From an uncultured Paracoccaceae bacterium (GTDB lineage Bacteria > Pseudomonadota > Alphaproteobacteria > Rhodobacterales > Rhodobacteraceae), in contig CALIZF010000073.1 of NCBI GenBank assembly GCA_938028765.1, positions 1 to 53,630 of the forward strand: a stretch of DNA of 53,630 nt, given 5' to 3'. The position numbers were made by a program, and so were the translations under genes. Shown in pieces: positions 17,965 through 26,600 of the stretch. The stretch's first letter is position 1; each line of letters starts with the position of its first letter. The notes beneath the pieces were generated by a model. It was not told the origin of the DNA. It did not search any database and saw nothing but the letters and a program-made list of their open reading frames with translations.

Positions 17965-19350
17965 ATGGATCACGACCAGCTGCGCGAATGGTCAAAGCGC
18001 GCGGCGGACTGGGCGCATGGCTATCACGCGGGCCTGCGCGACCGGCCGGTGCGGCCGCGGGTGGAACCGGGCGCGCTGGCCGCCGCGCTGCCGGCTGCGG
18101 CACCCGAGGCGCCCGAGCCGATGGCGGCGATCTGGGCGGATTTCGAGCGGCTGATCCCGCCCGCGATGACGCACTGGCAGCATCCGCGGTTCTTCGCCTA
18201 CTTTCCGGCCAATGCAGCGCCTGCCTCGATGCTGGCCGAACAGCTGGCCAATGCGATGGCCGCGCAGGCGATGCTGTGGCAGACCGCGCCCGCCGCGACC
18301 GAGCTCGAACAGGTGGTGCTGCGCTGGCTGCGCGCCGCCCTCGGCCTTGCGCCGCACTTCACCGGCACGATCCACGACAGCGCAACGACCGCCACCTTGT
18401 CGGCCGTGCTGACGATGCGGGAGCGCGCGCTGACCTTCGCGGGACTGACGGCCGGCCTGTCGGGAATGCCGCGGCTGCGCATCTACGCCAGCGCCGAGGC
18501 GCATTCGTCGGTGGACAAGGCGGTGCGGATCGCCGGCATCGGGCAGGAGAACCTGGTGAAGATCCCCGTCGGGGCCGACCGCGCGATCCGGCCCGGCGCA
18601 CTCGCGGGCGCGATCGCGGCCGACCGGGCAGCGGGGTATCTGCCCGCGGGCGTCGTGCTGGTGGCGGGGGGAACGGCCGTCGGCGCCTTCGACCGGATCG
18701 CCGACGGTGTGGCGGTAGCGAAGGCGGCGGGCCTGCCGGTGCATGTCGATGCCGCCTGGGCCGGGTCGGCCATGCTGTGCCCCGAATTCCGCAGCCTCTG
18801 GGCCGGGGTGGACGGGGCGGATTCGGTCGTCGTCAATCCGCACAAGTGGCTGGGCGCGCAGTTCGACTGCGCAGTCCAGTATCTGGCCGACCCCGCGCCG
18901 CAGGTGCGCACGCTGGGGCTGCGGCCCGACTACCTCCAGACGCCCGGCCGCGACGAGATCGTGAACTTCAACGAATGGACCGTGCCGCTCGGCCGGCGGT
19001 TCCGCGCGCTGAAGCTGTGGTTCGTGCTGCGCGCCTACGGGCTTGAGGGCCTGCGGACGCGGCTGCGCAACCATGTGGCCTGGGCCGCGCGGCTGCGCGA
19101 CGCACTGGCGGCGCTGCCGGGGGTGGTCATCGTCACGGAACCCTCGCTGTCGCTCTTCACCTTCGCGCTCGCGGCGGGCGACGGGCCGACCGAGGATCTG
19201 CTGCGGCGGATCAACGACGACGGACGGGTGTATCTCACGCAGACGCGGGCGGACGGGCGGTTCGTCATCCGCGTGCAGGTCGGGCAATTCGACTGCACCG
19301 AGGACGACGTCATGACCGTCGCCGCCGTGGTGCGCGAGATGCTCGGCTGA
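17965..19350 (+). CDS. PLP-dependent aromatic-L-amino-acid decarboxylase family protein
   Basis: A 461-aa group II PLP decarboxylase. Key residues: His180 (stacks on the PLP ring, in [10 protein letters not shown]), Asp262 (HVDAAW, contacts the pyridine nitrogen) and Lys294 (NPHKW, Schiff base). The HDSATTATL segment at about 137-145 resembles the aromatic amino acid decarboxylase/tyrosine decarboxylase branch rather than glutamate decarboxylase. It would remove CO2 from an aromatic amino acid in the cytosol; substrate cannot be read from sequence. A purine-rich ribosome site (GGGGGAGGGGG) precedes the ATG at 17965. Stands alone, convergent with the histidine kinase gene. Confidence 0.88.
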   Translation: MDHDQLREWSKRAADWAHGYHAGLRDRPVRPRVEPGALAAALPAAAPEAPEPMAAIWADFERLIPPAMTHWQHPRFFAYFPANAAPASMLAEQLANAMAAQAMLWQTAPAATELEQVVLRWLRAALGLAPHFTGTIHDSATTATLSAVLTMRERALTFAGLTAGLSGMPRLRIYASAEAHSSVDKAVRIAGIGQENLVKIPVGADRAIRPGALAGAIAADRAAGYLPAGVVLVAGGTAVGAFDRIADGVAVAKAAGLPVHVDAAWAGSAMLCPEFRSLWAGVDGADSVVVNPHKWLGAQFDCAVQYLADPAPQVRTLGLRPDYLQTPGRDEIVNFNEWTVPLGRRFRALKLWFVLRAYGLEGLRTRLRNHVAWAARLRDALAALPGVVIVTEPSLSLFTFALAAGDGPTEDLLRRINDDGRVYLTQTRADGRFVIRVQVGQFDCTEDDVMTVAAVVREMLG

Positions 19351-19359
19351 CCGGGTCGG

Positions 19360-22038
19360 TCAGCAGGCGACGGCGGCCGACGGCGCTGACCGGTGGACGG
19401 CGGCCAGAGCCGCGGCAAGGTCGGCGCGGCGGAACGGCTTGGGCAGATGCGCGTCGAACCCTGCGGCGCGAAAGGCATCGACCTGGTGGGTGAGCGCGTT
19501 CGCGGTGATCGCCACGGCATGGGGCCGGGGCGCGCCGGCCGCCGCGGCGGCGGCGCGGATCGCCGCCAGCGCCGCGGTGCCGTCCATCCCCGGCATCGAG
19601 ATGTCGAGCAAAAGGGCATCGATCCGGCCCGGCGCCCAGGCGGCGACGGCCCCGGCCCCGTCCTCGGCGATCACCGCAGCGACGCCGAGCGAGGTCAGCA
19701 TCGCGCGCAGGACGCTGCGGTTCGCGGCGCTGTCGTCGGCCGCCAGCACGGTCAGGCCGGCGACCGTCGGCAGGGGCTCGGACGCGGCCGGCGCCGCTTC
19801 GGGGGCCTCGGCGGGCGGCAGGGGCAGCGTGACGCGCACCGAGGTTCCCACGCCCTTCGCACTCTCGACCGCGATCGTGCCCCCCATCAGCTCCACCAGC
19901 CGCCGCGCGATCGGCATCCCGAGGCCGGTGCCGCCGAACCGGCGCGTCACGCTGCCGTCCGCCTGCTCGAAATCCTGATAGAGCAGGGCGAGTTCGGCCG
20001 CGCTCATGCCGATGCCGGTATCGGCAACCGTGATGACCAGGGGCCCCGTGCCCTCGGCCGCAAAGGTGACGGCGACCGATCCCGTCTCGGTGAACTTCAC
20101 CGCATTGGACAGCAGGTTGTGCAGCACCTGCGCCAGCCGCATCGGATCGCCGGTCCGTGGCGCGTCCGCGTCCGGCCCGACGGCGATCTCGAAGGCCAGC
20201 CCCCGCGCGGCGACACGCGGCCGGTATTGGGCCGCAACCCGGTCGAGGAGCGCCGCGGGCACGAAGGGGATCGCCTCCAGCGTGAGCTTGCCCGCCTCGA
20301 TCTTCGACACGTCCAGCACGTCATTCAGGATGCTGAGCAGAAGCGCGCCGGAATCCCGTATGGTGGCCAGCATCGCCTTCTGTTCGGGGTCGGTCACGCG
20401 GGCGTCGAGCAGTTCGGCCATCCCGAGGACCCCGTTCAGCGGCGTGCGGATCTCGTGGCTCATGTTGGCGACGAAGCGGGATTTCGTCCGGCTTGCGGCC
20501 TCGGCCCGGGCGGCGGCATCACGCAGCGCGGCCTCGGTCGCGAGCTGATCGGTGATGTCGGCGACCGTGCAGACGATCCGCCGGGGGCCGGCGCGGCCGT
20601 CGGTCAGGGCTGCGTTGACCGCGATGGCGCGCCGGGTGCCGTCGGGCCAGCGGATCGAGAACCGGCTGTCGCGCACGGGCCCGCCATCGGCCAGCGCGCG
20701 GGCCACCGGCAGGTCGTCGTGTGCGAAATCCTCCCCATCGAGCGTCGCAATCCCCCAGGCAGGGTCGTCGAAAAGGCGCCCGAGGATGTCGGACCGGTCG
20801 CGCCCGAGGATGCGGCACGCCTCGGGGTTGGCCAGCACGATCACCCCCTCGAGGTCCAGCGCCATGATGCCCGAGATCGAGGTTTCGGTCAGCGTCGCCA
20901 GGGTGTCGCGTTCGGCCGACAGCTGCGCCTCGAGCGCGCGCTGCCCGGTCAGGTCCAGCGCGTGAAGGACCCAGCCGAGCGCCGGCCCGCCGCGGCCGAG
21001 GGGTGCCGACAGCGGCAGCACGCGCAAGTCGAACTGCCGCCCCCCGGCGGCCAGCGGGACCGCCGACCCGCCCGCCGACCCGTCAGCCGACCCGTCAGCC
21101 GCGCGCGCGGCAAGGCGCGCAGCGACCGCAGGACCGATCGCCGGCCAGCCGGCAAGCGGCCCGCCGACCGCAGCAGCCGTCACGCCGAAGGCGCCCAGCG
21201 CCGCGCCGTTCGCCGCGGCCACCCGGCCGTCCTGCGCCACGATCAGCACCGGGTTGCCGGTGTCGTAGAACAGCATGGCCTTCCCGATGGTGGCGATGTC
21301 GAAGATGCGGTTGGTGAAGATCAGCGCGGTGAAGACGAAGAGGACGAACGAGAACAGAAACGGCGTCGGGTCGAACCCGCCGATGGAGAAGCCGAAGGCG
21401 ACATAGCCCGCGTTGCCCGCCAGCGGCACCGCCGTGATGAACAGCATCAGCAGAAAGAAGCTGCGATAGGCCCGGTGCGCGCGGAACGCGCCGACCGGCG
21501 TGATGGCGACCGCGGCGACCATGAAGAGGTAAAGGTAGGCGGCCGCGGCATAGAACAGCGGCCCGTGGTCGAACACGGCCGCGGGCCGGCCGTCCACCAG
21601 CGTCAGCCGCTTGGCGGGTCCGTAGAACAGGCCATGCAGCGGATTGCTCAGCGCCGCCGCGCTGACCGCCGCAGGCCCGAGGCACAGCGCCGCGCAGGTC
21701 AGGCCGCCGGTCCGGCGGCTGCGCGAAAAGGCGTAGTCCGACAGGAACAAGGCCCAGGCGGCCGGCAACAGGCCGATGCCCGGCCAGGCAGCGGTGGCGA
21801 AGGCGACCTTGCAGGGCAGCGTGGTCGCCGCCAGTTCGAGCGTCGCCGCGCCGAGCCACACCAGCATGGCCGAGCAGGTCAGAAGGAAAAAGGGCTTGCC
21901 GAAGAAGAACCGCTGCGCCCGCACCCACGGCAGAAGCAGCAGGACGCCCGCCCGGATCGCCAGCACGACGGGCCCAGGCGGGTTCGGATCGAGCGCGGCG
22001 AGACAGCCCGTCATCGCGCGGGCCGCCACCGTCCGCAC
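19360..22038 (-). CDS. Hybrid sensor histidine kinase with 7TM sensor, PAS domains and receiver
   Basis: An 892-aa protein. Seven or so membrane helices at about 25-250 (histidine kinase N-terminal 7TM-type region), a degenerate PAS (about 255-360), a second PAS (about 375-500), HisKA with phospho-acceptor His528 in SHEIRTPLNG, HATPase with N-box Asn645 and GIGM/GGTGLGM lids, and a C-terminal receiver with acidic Asp768/769, phospho-acceptor Asp812 and Lys867. It senses an unknown signal at the inner membrane. The signal output needs a separate Hpt or regulator because no Hpt domain and no adjacent response regulator exist. The start is the GTG at 22038 (weak GGAG upstream); an ATG at 22014 is the alternative. 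Confidence 0.92.
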   Translation of the reverse strand: MRTVAARAMTGCLAALDPNPPGPVVLAIRAGVLLLLPWVRAQRFFFGKPFFLLTCSAMLVWLGAATLELAATTLPCKVAFATAAWPGIGLLPAAWALFLSDYAFSRSRRTGGLTCAALCLGPAAVSAAALSNPLHGLFYGPAKRLTLVDGRPAAVFDHGPLFYAAAAYLYLFMVAAVAITPVGAFRAHRAYRSFFLLMLFITAVPLAGNAGYVAFGFSIGGFDPTPFLFSFVLFVFTALIFTNRIFDIATIGKAMLFYDTGNPVLIVAQDGRVAAANGAALGAFGVTAAAVGGPLAGWPAIGPAVAARLAARAADGSADGSAGGSAVPLAAGGRQFDLRVLPLSAPLGRGGPALGWVLHALDLTGQRALEAQLSAERDTLATLTETSISGIMALDLEGVIVLANPEACRILGRDRSDILGRLFDDPAWGIATLDGEDFAHDDLPVARALADGGPVRDSRFSIRWPDGTRRAIAVNAALTDGRAGPRRIVCTVADITDQLATEAALRDAAARAEAASRTKSRFVANMSHEIRTPLNGVLGMAELLDARVTDPEQKAMLATIRDSGALLLSILNDVLDVSKIEAGKLTLEAIPFVPAALLDRVAAQYRPRVAARGLAFEIAVGPDADAPRTGDPMRLAQVLHNLLSNAVKFTETGSVAVTFAAEGTGPLVITVADTGIGMSAAELALLYQDFEQADGSVTRRFGGTGLGMPIARRLVELMGGTIAVESAKGVGTSVRVTLPLPPAEAPEAAPAASEPLPTVAGLTVLAADDSAANRSVLRAMLTSLGVAAVIAEDGAGAVAAWAPGRIDALLLDISMPGMDGTAALAAIRAAAAAAGAPRPHAVAITANALTHQVDAFRAAGFDAHLPKPFRRADLAAALAAVHRSAPSAAVAC

Positions 22039-22084
22039 CGGCTCCGCGGGCGTAAAGCTGCCATCGCGTCCTCTGCGGCCTCCT

Positions 22085-22103
22085 GCGGCAATCTTACTGC
22101 CGC
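22085..22103. repeat. Inverted repeat upstream of the histidine kinase gene
   Basis: GCGGCA (22085-22090), 7-base loop ATCTTAC, TGCCGC (22098-22103), about 47 bases upstream of the kinase start. Could be an operator half-site pair or a leader hairpin; not recognised. Confidence 0.35.
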
Positions 22104-22130
22104 TGCGATGAAGCCGAGGTTAACCCTGCA

Positions 22131-23663
22131 TCATCGCGCCTTGAAGAGGCCCCCCAGCACGCCGCGCACCAGCGCCTGCCCCGACCGCGTGCCGAGCTGG
22201 CGGGCGAAGGACTTGGCGAAGGCTTCCGTAACGCTGTCGGACCGGCCCTTGGGCGCGGCGGCCCGGGGCGGCGGGCTGTAGCGTCGGGCGGACTTGAACG
22301 CGCGGTCCGCCTCGGCCTGACGGGCGGCGTTACGCTCGGCCTCGGCCGCCGCGCGCGCGGCGGCCGCGGCGCGGGCGGCCAGCATCTCGTGCGCCGATTC
22401 GCGGTCGATGACGCGGTCATAGCGACCAGCGAGCGGCGACGCGGCGACCAGGCGGGCCCGCGTCTCGGCCGGGATGGTGCCGACCTGCGAGGACGGCGGG
22501 CGGATCAGCGTGCGTTCCACCACACCCGGCGCGCCCTTGGCGTCGAGGAAGGATGTCACCGCCTCGCCCGTGCCGACCTCGCGGATCGCCGCTTCGGTCG
22601 AGAAGCGCGGATTGGGCCGGTAGGTCTGCGCGGCAAGCCGCAGGTCCTTCTGGTCCTTCGCGGTGAAGGCGCGCAATGCGTGCTGCACCCGGTTGCCCAG
22701 CTGGCCGAGGATAACCTCGGGCACATCGGCCGGGTTCTGCGTGACGAAATAGACGCCCACACCCTTCGACCGGATCAGCCGGGCGACCTGTTCCACCTTG
22801 TCCACCAGGGCCTTCGGCGCGCCGGCGAAGAGAAGATGCGCCTCGTCGAAGAAGAAGACGAGGCGGGGCTTCTCGGGCTGGCCCACCTCGGGCAGCTGCT
22901 CGAAGAGTTCCGACAGCAGCCACAGCAGAAACGTGGCGTAGAGCCGCGGCGACAGCATCAGCCGGTCGGCCGCCAGCACGTTGACGAGGCCGGCGCCGGC
23001 GGGATCGGTGCGCATCAGGTCGGCGATGTCGAGCGCCGGTTCGCCGAAGAGGTTGGCGCCGCCTTCGTTTTCGAGCACCAGCAGCTTGCGCTGGATCGCG
23101 CCCACCGACGCGGGCGAAACATGACCCCAGGTCTGCGACAGCGCCCGCGCCTCGCCCGCGACGAAGGCGAGGATCGCGGTCAGATCCTTGAAGTCGAGAA
23201 GCGGCAGCCCCTCGTCGTCGGCGATGCGGAAGGCGATGTTCAGCACGCCCTCCTGCGCCTCGGTCAGGTCCAGAAGGCGCGACAGCAGAAGCGGCCCCAT
23301 CTCGGACACAGTGGCGCGGATCGGGTGGCCCTGCTGGCCGAACACGTCCCAGAACACCACCGGGCAGGCACGATAGGTCAGGTCGAGCCCGATCTTCCGC
23401 GCGCGGTCGGTGAAGGGCCCGTGCAGCTTCGATGTCGCCGACCCCGGCAGGGCAAGGCCCGCAAGGTCGCCCTTCACGTCGGCAAGGAACACCGGAACCC
23501 CCGCGGCCGAGAAGCCCTCGGCAAGGATCTGCAGCGTGATGGTCTTGCCTGTGCCCGTCGCACCGGCGATCAGGCCGTGCCGGTTGGCCTGCCGCAGCAG
23601 AAGGTATTGCGGCACCCCGTAGCCCTCGCCCCCGCCTCCCGCAAAGATCGCGTCCGCCTGCAT
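22131..23663 (-). CDS. HerA/FtsK-like ATPase, DUF853 (helicase HerA C-terminal family)
   Basis: A 510-aa protein starting at the ATG at 23663. Walker A GATGTGKT (34-41), Walker B with FFFDEAHLL (about 290-300), and the arginine-finger/sensor region before a charged Ala/Glu/Arg-rich helical segment (about 425-460) are seen. It belongs to the YjgR/DUF853 group of HerA-like translocases; the biochemical role is not established, though relatives move along or process double-stranded DNA. Cytosolic, no signal or membrane segment. The last 40 residues ([23 protein letters not shown]) are typical of this group. Not in an operon with the kinase gene, from which 92 bases separate it. Confidence 0.93.
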   Translation of the reverse strand: MQADAIFAGGGGEGYGVPQYLLLRQANRHGLIAGATGTGKTITLQILAEGFSAAGVPVFLADVKGDLAGLALPGSATSKLHGPFTDRARKIGLDLTYRACPVVFWDVFGQQGHPIRATVSEMGPLLLSRLLDLTEAQEGVLNIAFRIADDEGLPLLDFKDLTAILAFVAGEARALSQTWGHVSPASVGAIQRKLLVLENEGGANLFGEPALDIADLMRTDPAGAGLVNVLAADRLMLSPRLYATFLLWLLSELFEQLPEVGQPEKPRLVFFFDEAHLLFAGAPKALVDKVEQVARLIRSKGVGVYFVTQNPADVPEVILGQLGNRVQHALRAFTAKDQKDLRLAAQTYRPNPRFSTEAAIREVGTGEAVTSFLDAKGAPGVVERTLIRPPSSQVGTIPAETRARLVAASPLAGRYDRVIDRESAHEMLAARAAAAARAAAEAERNAARQAEADRAFKSARRYSPPPRAAAPKGRSDSVTEAFAKSFARQLGTRSGQALVRGVLGGLFKAR

Positions 23664-23749
23664 CCGCCGCCCCTGTCCGTTCCGATCCGTCCGCGCGCCG
23701 CCCGGCCGGCCCGCCCGCGGCGACAATACAGCGTTAAGGGACGAATGCC

Positions 23750-23838
23750 ATCCTGCCGCCTGCCCGCGCACTGTGGCGGCGTGCGGGCGGCACTTCCTCC
23801 CTGGTGACTGGCCGCGCCCTTCGGGGCGCGGTTTTTTT
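23750..23838 (+). ncRNA. Candidate small RNA ending in a UUCG-loop terminator
   Basis: Plus-strand region with no open reading frame of interest, ending in a strong intrinsic terminator. Ahead of it are an imperfect hairpin (arms TGCCGCC at 23754-23760 and GGCGGCA at 23786-23792, plus GCAC/GTGC nearer the loop) and an unpaired pyrimidine run CUUCCUCCCU (23793-23802) that could pair with Shine-Dalgarno sequences. No plus-strand gene lies upstream to need this terminator. The 5' end is a guess: I found no clear promoter. Confidence 0.4.
23812..23838 (+). terminator. Intrinsic terminator with UUCG tetraloop
   Basis: CCGCGCCC (23812-23819), loop TTCG (23820-23823), GGGCGCGG (23824-23831), followed by seven T (23832-23838). 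A textbook plus-strand rho-independent terminator. Confidence 0.85.
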
Positions 23839-23873
23839 CGTCTTTTCCGTCGCTTCGGCGGCTTGATTCCCGG

Positions 23874-23902
23874 TTGACCGACGCCGGGCGACCGCCTAGC
23901 GT
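23874..23902 (+). promoter_or_regulatory. Promoter of the second small RNA candidate
   Basis: TTGACC (23874-23879), exactly 17 bases, TAGCGT (23897-23902). One of the best sigma-70-type matches in the window, in a gene-free region. Predicted start near 23909. Confidence 0.5.
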
Positions 23903-23908
23903 GGCACC

Positions 23909-23981
23909 ACAGTCGGCCGGTCCGACAGGGAGCAACGACAACACGAGCCGGAAGGGGCCCGACTGCGGGCCCTTTCCTTTC
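23909..23981 (+). ncRNA. Candidate small RNA of about 73 nt
   Basis: Transcript expected between the promoter at 23874-23902 and the terminator-like hairpin at 23952-23980. It would hold a short 5' hairpin (GTCGG 23912-23916 with CCGAC 23922-23926), an A/C-rich single-stranded middle (23927-23951) and the 3' hairpin. No start codon gives a leader peptide after the predicted start. It could instead be an attenuated leader of the IalB-family gene, but that gene has its own promoter at 24037-24065. Confidence 0.4.
23952..23980 (+). terminator. Terminator-like hairpin of the second RNA candidate
   Basis: Ten-pair stem AAGGGGCCCG (23952-23961) / CGGGCCCTTT (23966-23975) with one G-T pair and loop ACTG, followed by CCTTT. 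The U run is interrupted, so efficiency may be moderate. Confidence 0.55.
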
Positions 23982-24036
23982 CCCGCCCGTCCGCCAGCCC
24001 CCGCGCGATCCGCCGCGGTGACCGGCCGTTTCGGGA

Positions 24037-24065
24037 CTGACACCCCCGCCGCCGCGTGCTAGACC
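24037..24065 (+). promoter_or_regulatory. Putative promoter of the IalB-family gene
   Basis: CTGACA (24037-24042), 17 bases, TAGACC (24060-24065). Predicted start near 24072 leaves a leader of about 28 nt. Confidence 0.45.
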
Positions 24066-24099
24066 GCGCGCCGATGCGACCCTGACCGGATGACTGCCG

Positions 24100-24879
24100 A
24101 TGCCCGTTGCCACCCTCGTCCCCGCCGCAGCCGCGGCCCTTGCCTGCACGCTGCTGGCCGGCGCCGCCCTTGCGCAGACGCCGACGCCCGCGCCGCGCCC
24201 GGTGCAGCCCGCGGCACCTGCCGCGGCGTCCGAGGCTCCGCCGTCCGAGGCCCCCCCGGCCGAGGCCGCCGCGGACGAGGCCCCCGCCGGCATCGGGGCA
24301 GCGAACGACCTATCCCTGGGCGAGGTGGTCGAGGACGACGCCGCTGCGCCGGGTTCGCAGTACGTGGCGGCCGAGTTCGGCGACTGGCAGATGACCTGCG
24401 TCCGGTCCGGCCTCGAGGCCGACCCGTGCGAACTCTACCAGCTTCTGCGCGAGGCGAACGGCAACTCCATCGCCGAGATCCGCATGATCGGGCTGCCGCC
24501 CGGTTCGGGTGAGGCGGTGGCAGGCGCGTCCATCGTGACGCCGCTGGAAACCTACCTGCCCGCGCAGATCACGCTGCGCGTGGATGCGGGGCAGGCCAAG
24601 CGGTATCCCTTCACCGTGTGCACGGCGCTCGGCTGCATCGCGCGGGTCGGCTTTACCGAGGCCGAGGTGCAGTCGTTCCGGCGCGGCAACAAGGCGACCA
24701 TCGTGATCGTCCCGGCGATCGCCCCCGACCAGCAGGTGGCGATCGAGGTATCGCTGCGGGGCTTCACCGCCGGATTCGAGGCCGTGAACAAGGCCAACGC
24801 CGCAGCGGACGCCGCCGCCAAGGCCGCGCTGGCATCGTCCGGCCAACGGCCGGCGCAAAGGCAGTCCCCCGCGCCCTGA
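24100..24879 (+). CDS. Invasion-associated locus B (IalB) family exported protein
   Basis: A 259-aa protein with a Sec signal peptide (hydrophobic to about residue 24, cut after ALA-Q), then a Pro/Ala/Glu-rich low-complexity segment (about 27-70) and the IalB domain (about 85-235) containing [13 protein letters not shown], and [11 protein letters not shown] with paired cysteines likely forming a disulphide. IalB-family proteins are periplasmic and widespread in non-pathogenic alphaproteobacteria; their molecular role is unknown, and the name comes from Bartonella. The acidic, Pro-rich linker is probably disordered. Monocistronic. Confidence 0.88.
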   Translation: MPVATLVPAAAAALACTLLAGAALAQTPTPAPRPVQPAAPAAASEAPPSEAPPAEAAADEAPAGIGAANDLSLGEVVEDDAAAPGSQYVAAEFGDWQMTCVRSGLEADPCELYQLLREANGNSIAEIRMIGLPPGSGEAVAGASIVTPLETYLPAQITLRVDAGQAKRYPFTVCTALGCIARVGFTEAEVQSFRRGNKATIVIVPAIAPDQQVAIEVSLRGFTAGFEAVNKANAAADAAAKAALASSGQRPAQRQSPAP

Positions 24880-24936
24880 CCTCGCCCCGGTCGCGCCCCC
24901 GCCTGTCGCGCACCCGCCCGGTGCGGTGCCCCGGGC

Positions 24937-24978
24937 GGATTGGCGTCTGCGGACTGGCGGCAGCGGACTGGCGGCTGC
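24937..24978. repeat. Three tandem copies of a 14-bp unit
   Basis: Units GGATTGGCGTCTGC, GGACTGGCGGCAGC and GGACTGGCGGCTGC follow each other at 24937, 24951 and 24965, between the convergent IalB-family and ketosynthase genes. A perfect 14-bp palindrome GTTCCCGCGGGAAC lies just after them at 24991-25004. No function recognised; the palindrome may be a terminator stem. Confidence 0.6.
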
Positions 24979-25046
24979 GGTCGGGCGTCCGTTCCCGCGG
25001 GAACCGGGCAAGCCGGCAGATCCGCCGCGCTCCTGCGGCCCTGCGG

Positions 25047-26255
25047 TCAGATGCGGCGCAGCGCGATCACGGCGTTGAGGCCGCCGAAGGCAAAGGCGTT
25101 CGACAGGACCGCATCCACCCGCGCCTCGCGCGCGGTATTGGGCACCACGTCGAGGGCGCACTCGGGGTCGGGCTCCTCGTAGCCGATGGTCGGCGCGATC
25201 ACGCCTTCGGTCAGCGCCATCAGGCAGGCCAGCAGCTCGACCGCGCCCGTCCCGCCGATCAGATGGCCGTGCATCGACTTGGTGGACGAGATCATCAGCC
25301 GGTCGGCGTGATGGCCGAAGGCATGAGCGACAGCGGCGCATTCGGTCTTGTCGTTGGCCGCTGTCCCGGTGCCGTGTGCGTTGATGTAGCCCACGTCGTC
25401 GGCGTTCAGCCGACCGTCGCGCAGCGCCCCCGTGATCGCCCGCTCCGCTCCCTGGGCCGAGGGCATGACGATGTCGCCCGCGTCCGAGGTCATGGCGAAC
25501 CCCACCACCTCGGCCAGCATCGGCGCGCCGCGGGCGCGGGCGTGGTCATAGTCCTCGAACACGAAGACCGCCGCCCCCTCGCCCTGCACCATGCCGTCGC
25601 GGTTAGCGCTGAACGGGCGACAGGCGGTTCTCGACATGACCCGCAGCCCTTCCCAGGCCTTGATCCCGCCGAAGCACAGCATCGATTCCGACCCGCCGGT
25701 GACCATCGCCGTAGCCGCCCCCGACCGCACCATCTGGAACGCCAGCCCCATCGCGTGGTTCGAGGAGGCACAGGCAGTCGCCACCGTGAACGACGGGCCG
25801 CGCAGGTTCCATTCCATGCTGACGTGGCTTGCAGCGGCGTTGTTCATCAGGCGCGGCACGACGAAGGGGTGGACGCGGTTCTTCCCCTCTTCGTAGACGG
25901 CGCGATAGTTTTCGTCCCAGGTCGTCACGCCGCCGCCCGCAGTGCCCAGCACGACGCCCGACGCAAGCCCGAGCGCGTCCGAGAAGTCGATCCCCGACTG
26001 ACGGATCGCCTCGCGCGCCGCATGCAGCGTGAACTGGGTGAACCGGTCGTAAAGCGCGATCTGCTGGCGGTTGAAATGCGCGCTTTCGTTCCAGCCGCGC
26101 ACCTGCCCGCCGATGCGGATGCCCAGCCGTTCCTTGTCGCGCACGTCGATCTCGGCGATGCCGCACCGCCCCTCGCGGAAGGCCGCGAAGGTGCCGGCGA
26201 CCGTGTCGGCCAGCGCGTTGACCGTTCCCGCACCGGTGATGACGACCCGCTTCAT
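25047..26255 (-). CDS. Beta-ketoacyl-ACP synthase (FabF/KAS II type)
   Basis: A 402-aa thiolase-fold condensing enzyme with the intact Cys-His-His triad: Cys162 (ATACASSNHAMG), His294 (NAHGTGT) and His331 (SMHGHLIGGTG), with Lys326 nearby. It would condense malonyl-ACP with an acyl chain in the cytosol. The start ATG overlaps the ACP stop codon by four bases, so it works with that carrier. It is not in the usual fabD-fabG-acpP-fabF cluster, suggesting a specialised acyl chain rather than bulk fatty acid synthesis; that is inference. Confidence 0.93.
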   Translation of the reverse strand: MKRVVITGAGTVNALADTVAGTFAAFREGRCGIAEIDVRDKERLGIRIGGQVRGWNESAHFNRQQIALYDRFTQFTLHAAREAIRQSGIDFSDALGLASGVVLGTAGGGVTTWDENYRAVYEEGKNRVHPFVVPRLMNNAAASHVSMEWNLRGPSFTVATACASSNHAMGLAFQMVRSGAATAMVTGGSESMLCFGGIKAWEGLRVMSRTACRPFSANRDGMVQGEGAAVFVFEDYDHARARGAPMLAEVVGFAMTSDAGDIVMPSAQGAERAITGALRDGRLNADDVGYINAHGTGTAANDKTECAAVAHAFGHHADRLMISSTKSMHGHLIGGTGAVELLACLMALTEGVIAPTIGYEEPDPECALDVVPNTAREARVDAVLSNAFAFGGLNAVIALRRI

Positions 26256-26518
26256 GCGGCTTTCGCGGCCACCAGCGCCTCGACCGCGCGCACGATGGCA
26301 TCGACGGACGAGATGTCGAAGTCGGACTTGCCGGGTTCGTTCGCGTTGTAGGGCACCGAGATGTCGAACGCCTCCTCGATGGCGAAGATCGACTCGACCA
26401 GTCCGAGGCTGTCGATGCCCAGGTCCTCGAGGCTCATCTCGGGCTTCACGTCGGCCACGTCCAGCACCGCCTGTTCGGCGATGATCGCGATCACCCGATC
26501 CCTGACGCTGTCCGCCAT
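26252..26518 (-). CDS. Acyl carrier protein
   Basis: An 88-aa acidic helical carrier with the phosphopantetheine attachment site DLGIDSLGLVE (Ser37). Acts in the cytosol, holding the growing acyl chain for the coupled ketosynthase. Chosen start ATG at 26518; an upstream in-frame ATG at 26554 would add a Cys/Gly-rich stretch not seen in ACPs. The insertion after helix II (VPYNANEPGKSDFD) is longer than in AcpP, somewhat like the AcpXL-type carriers used for very long chain lipid A acyl groups, but no lpxXL or other such genes are nearby. Confidence 0.92.
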   Translation of the reverse strand: MADSVRDRVIAIIAEQAVLDVADVKPEMSLEDLGIDSLGLVESIFAIEEAFDISVPYNANEPGKSDFDISSVDAIVRAVEALVAAKAA

Positions 26519-26600
26519 GACGATGCCCCCGCAGCCCCCGCAGCCCTCGTGCATGGGACGCTATGGACCGGATGCCCCCGCCCCGCAAGAGGGTGGCCGG

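Noticed and set aside
23874..24062. 62-residue frame through the second RNA candidate
   Set aside because: Its only start codon lies in the predicted -35 element and the product has no recognisable domain.
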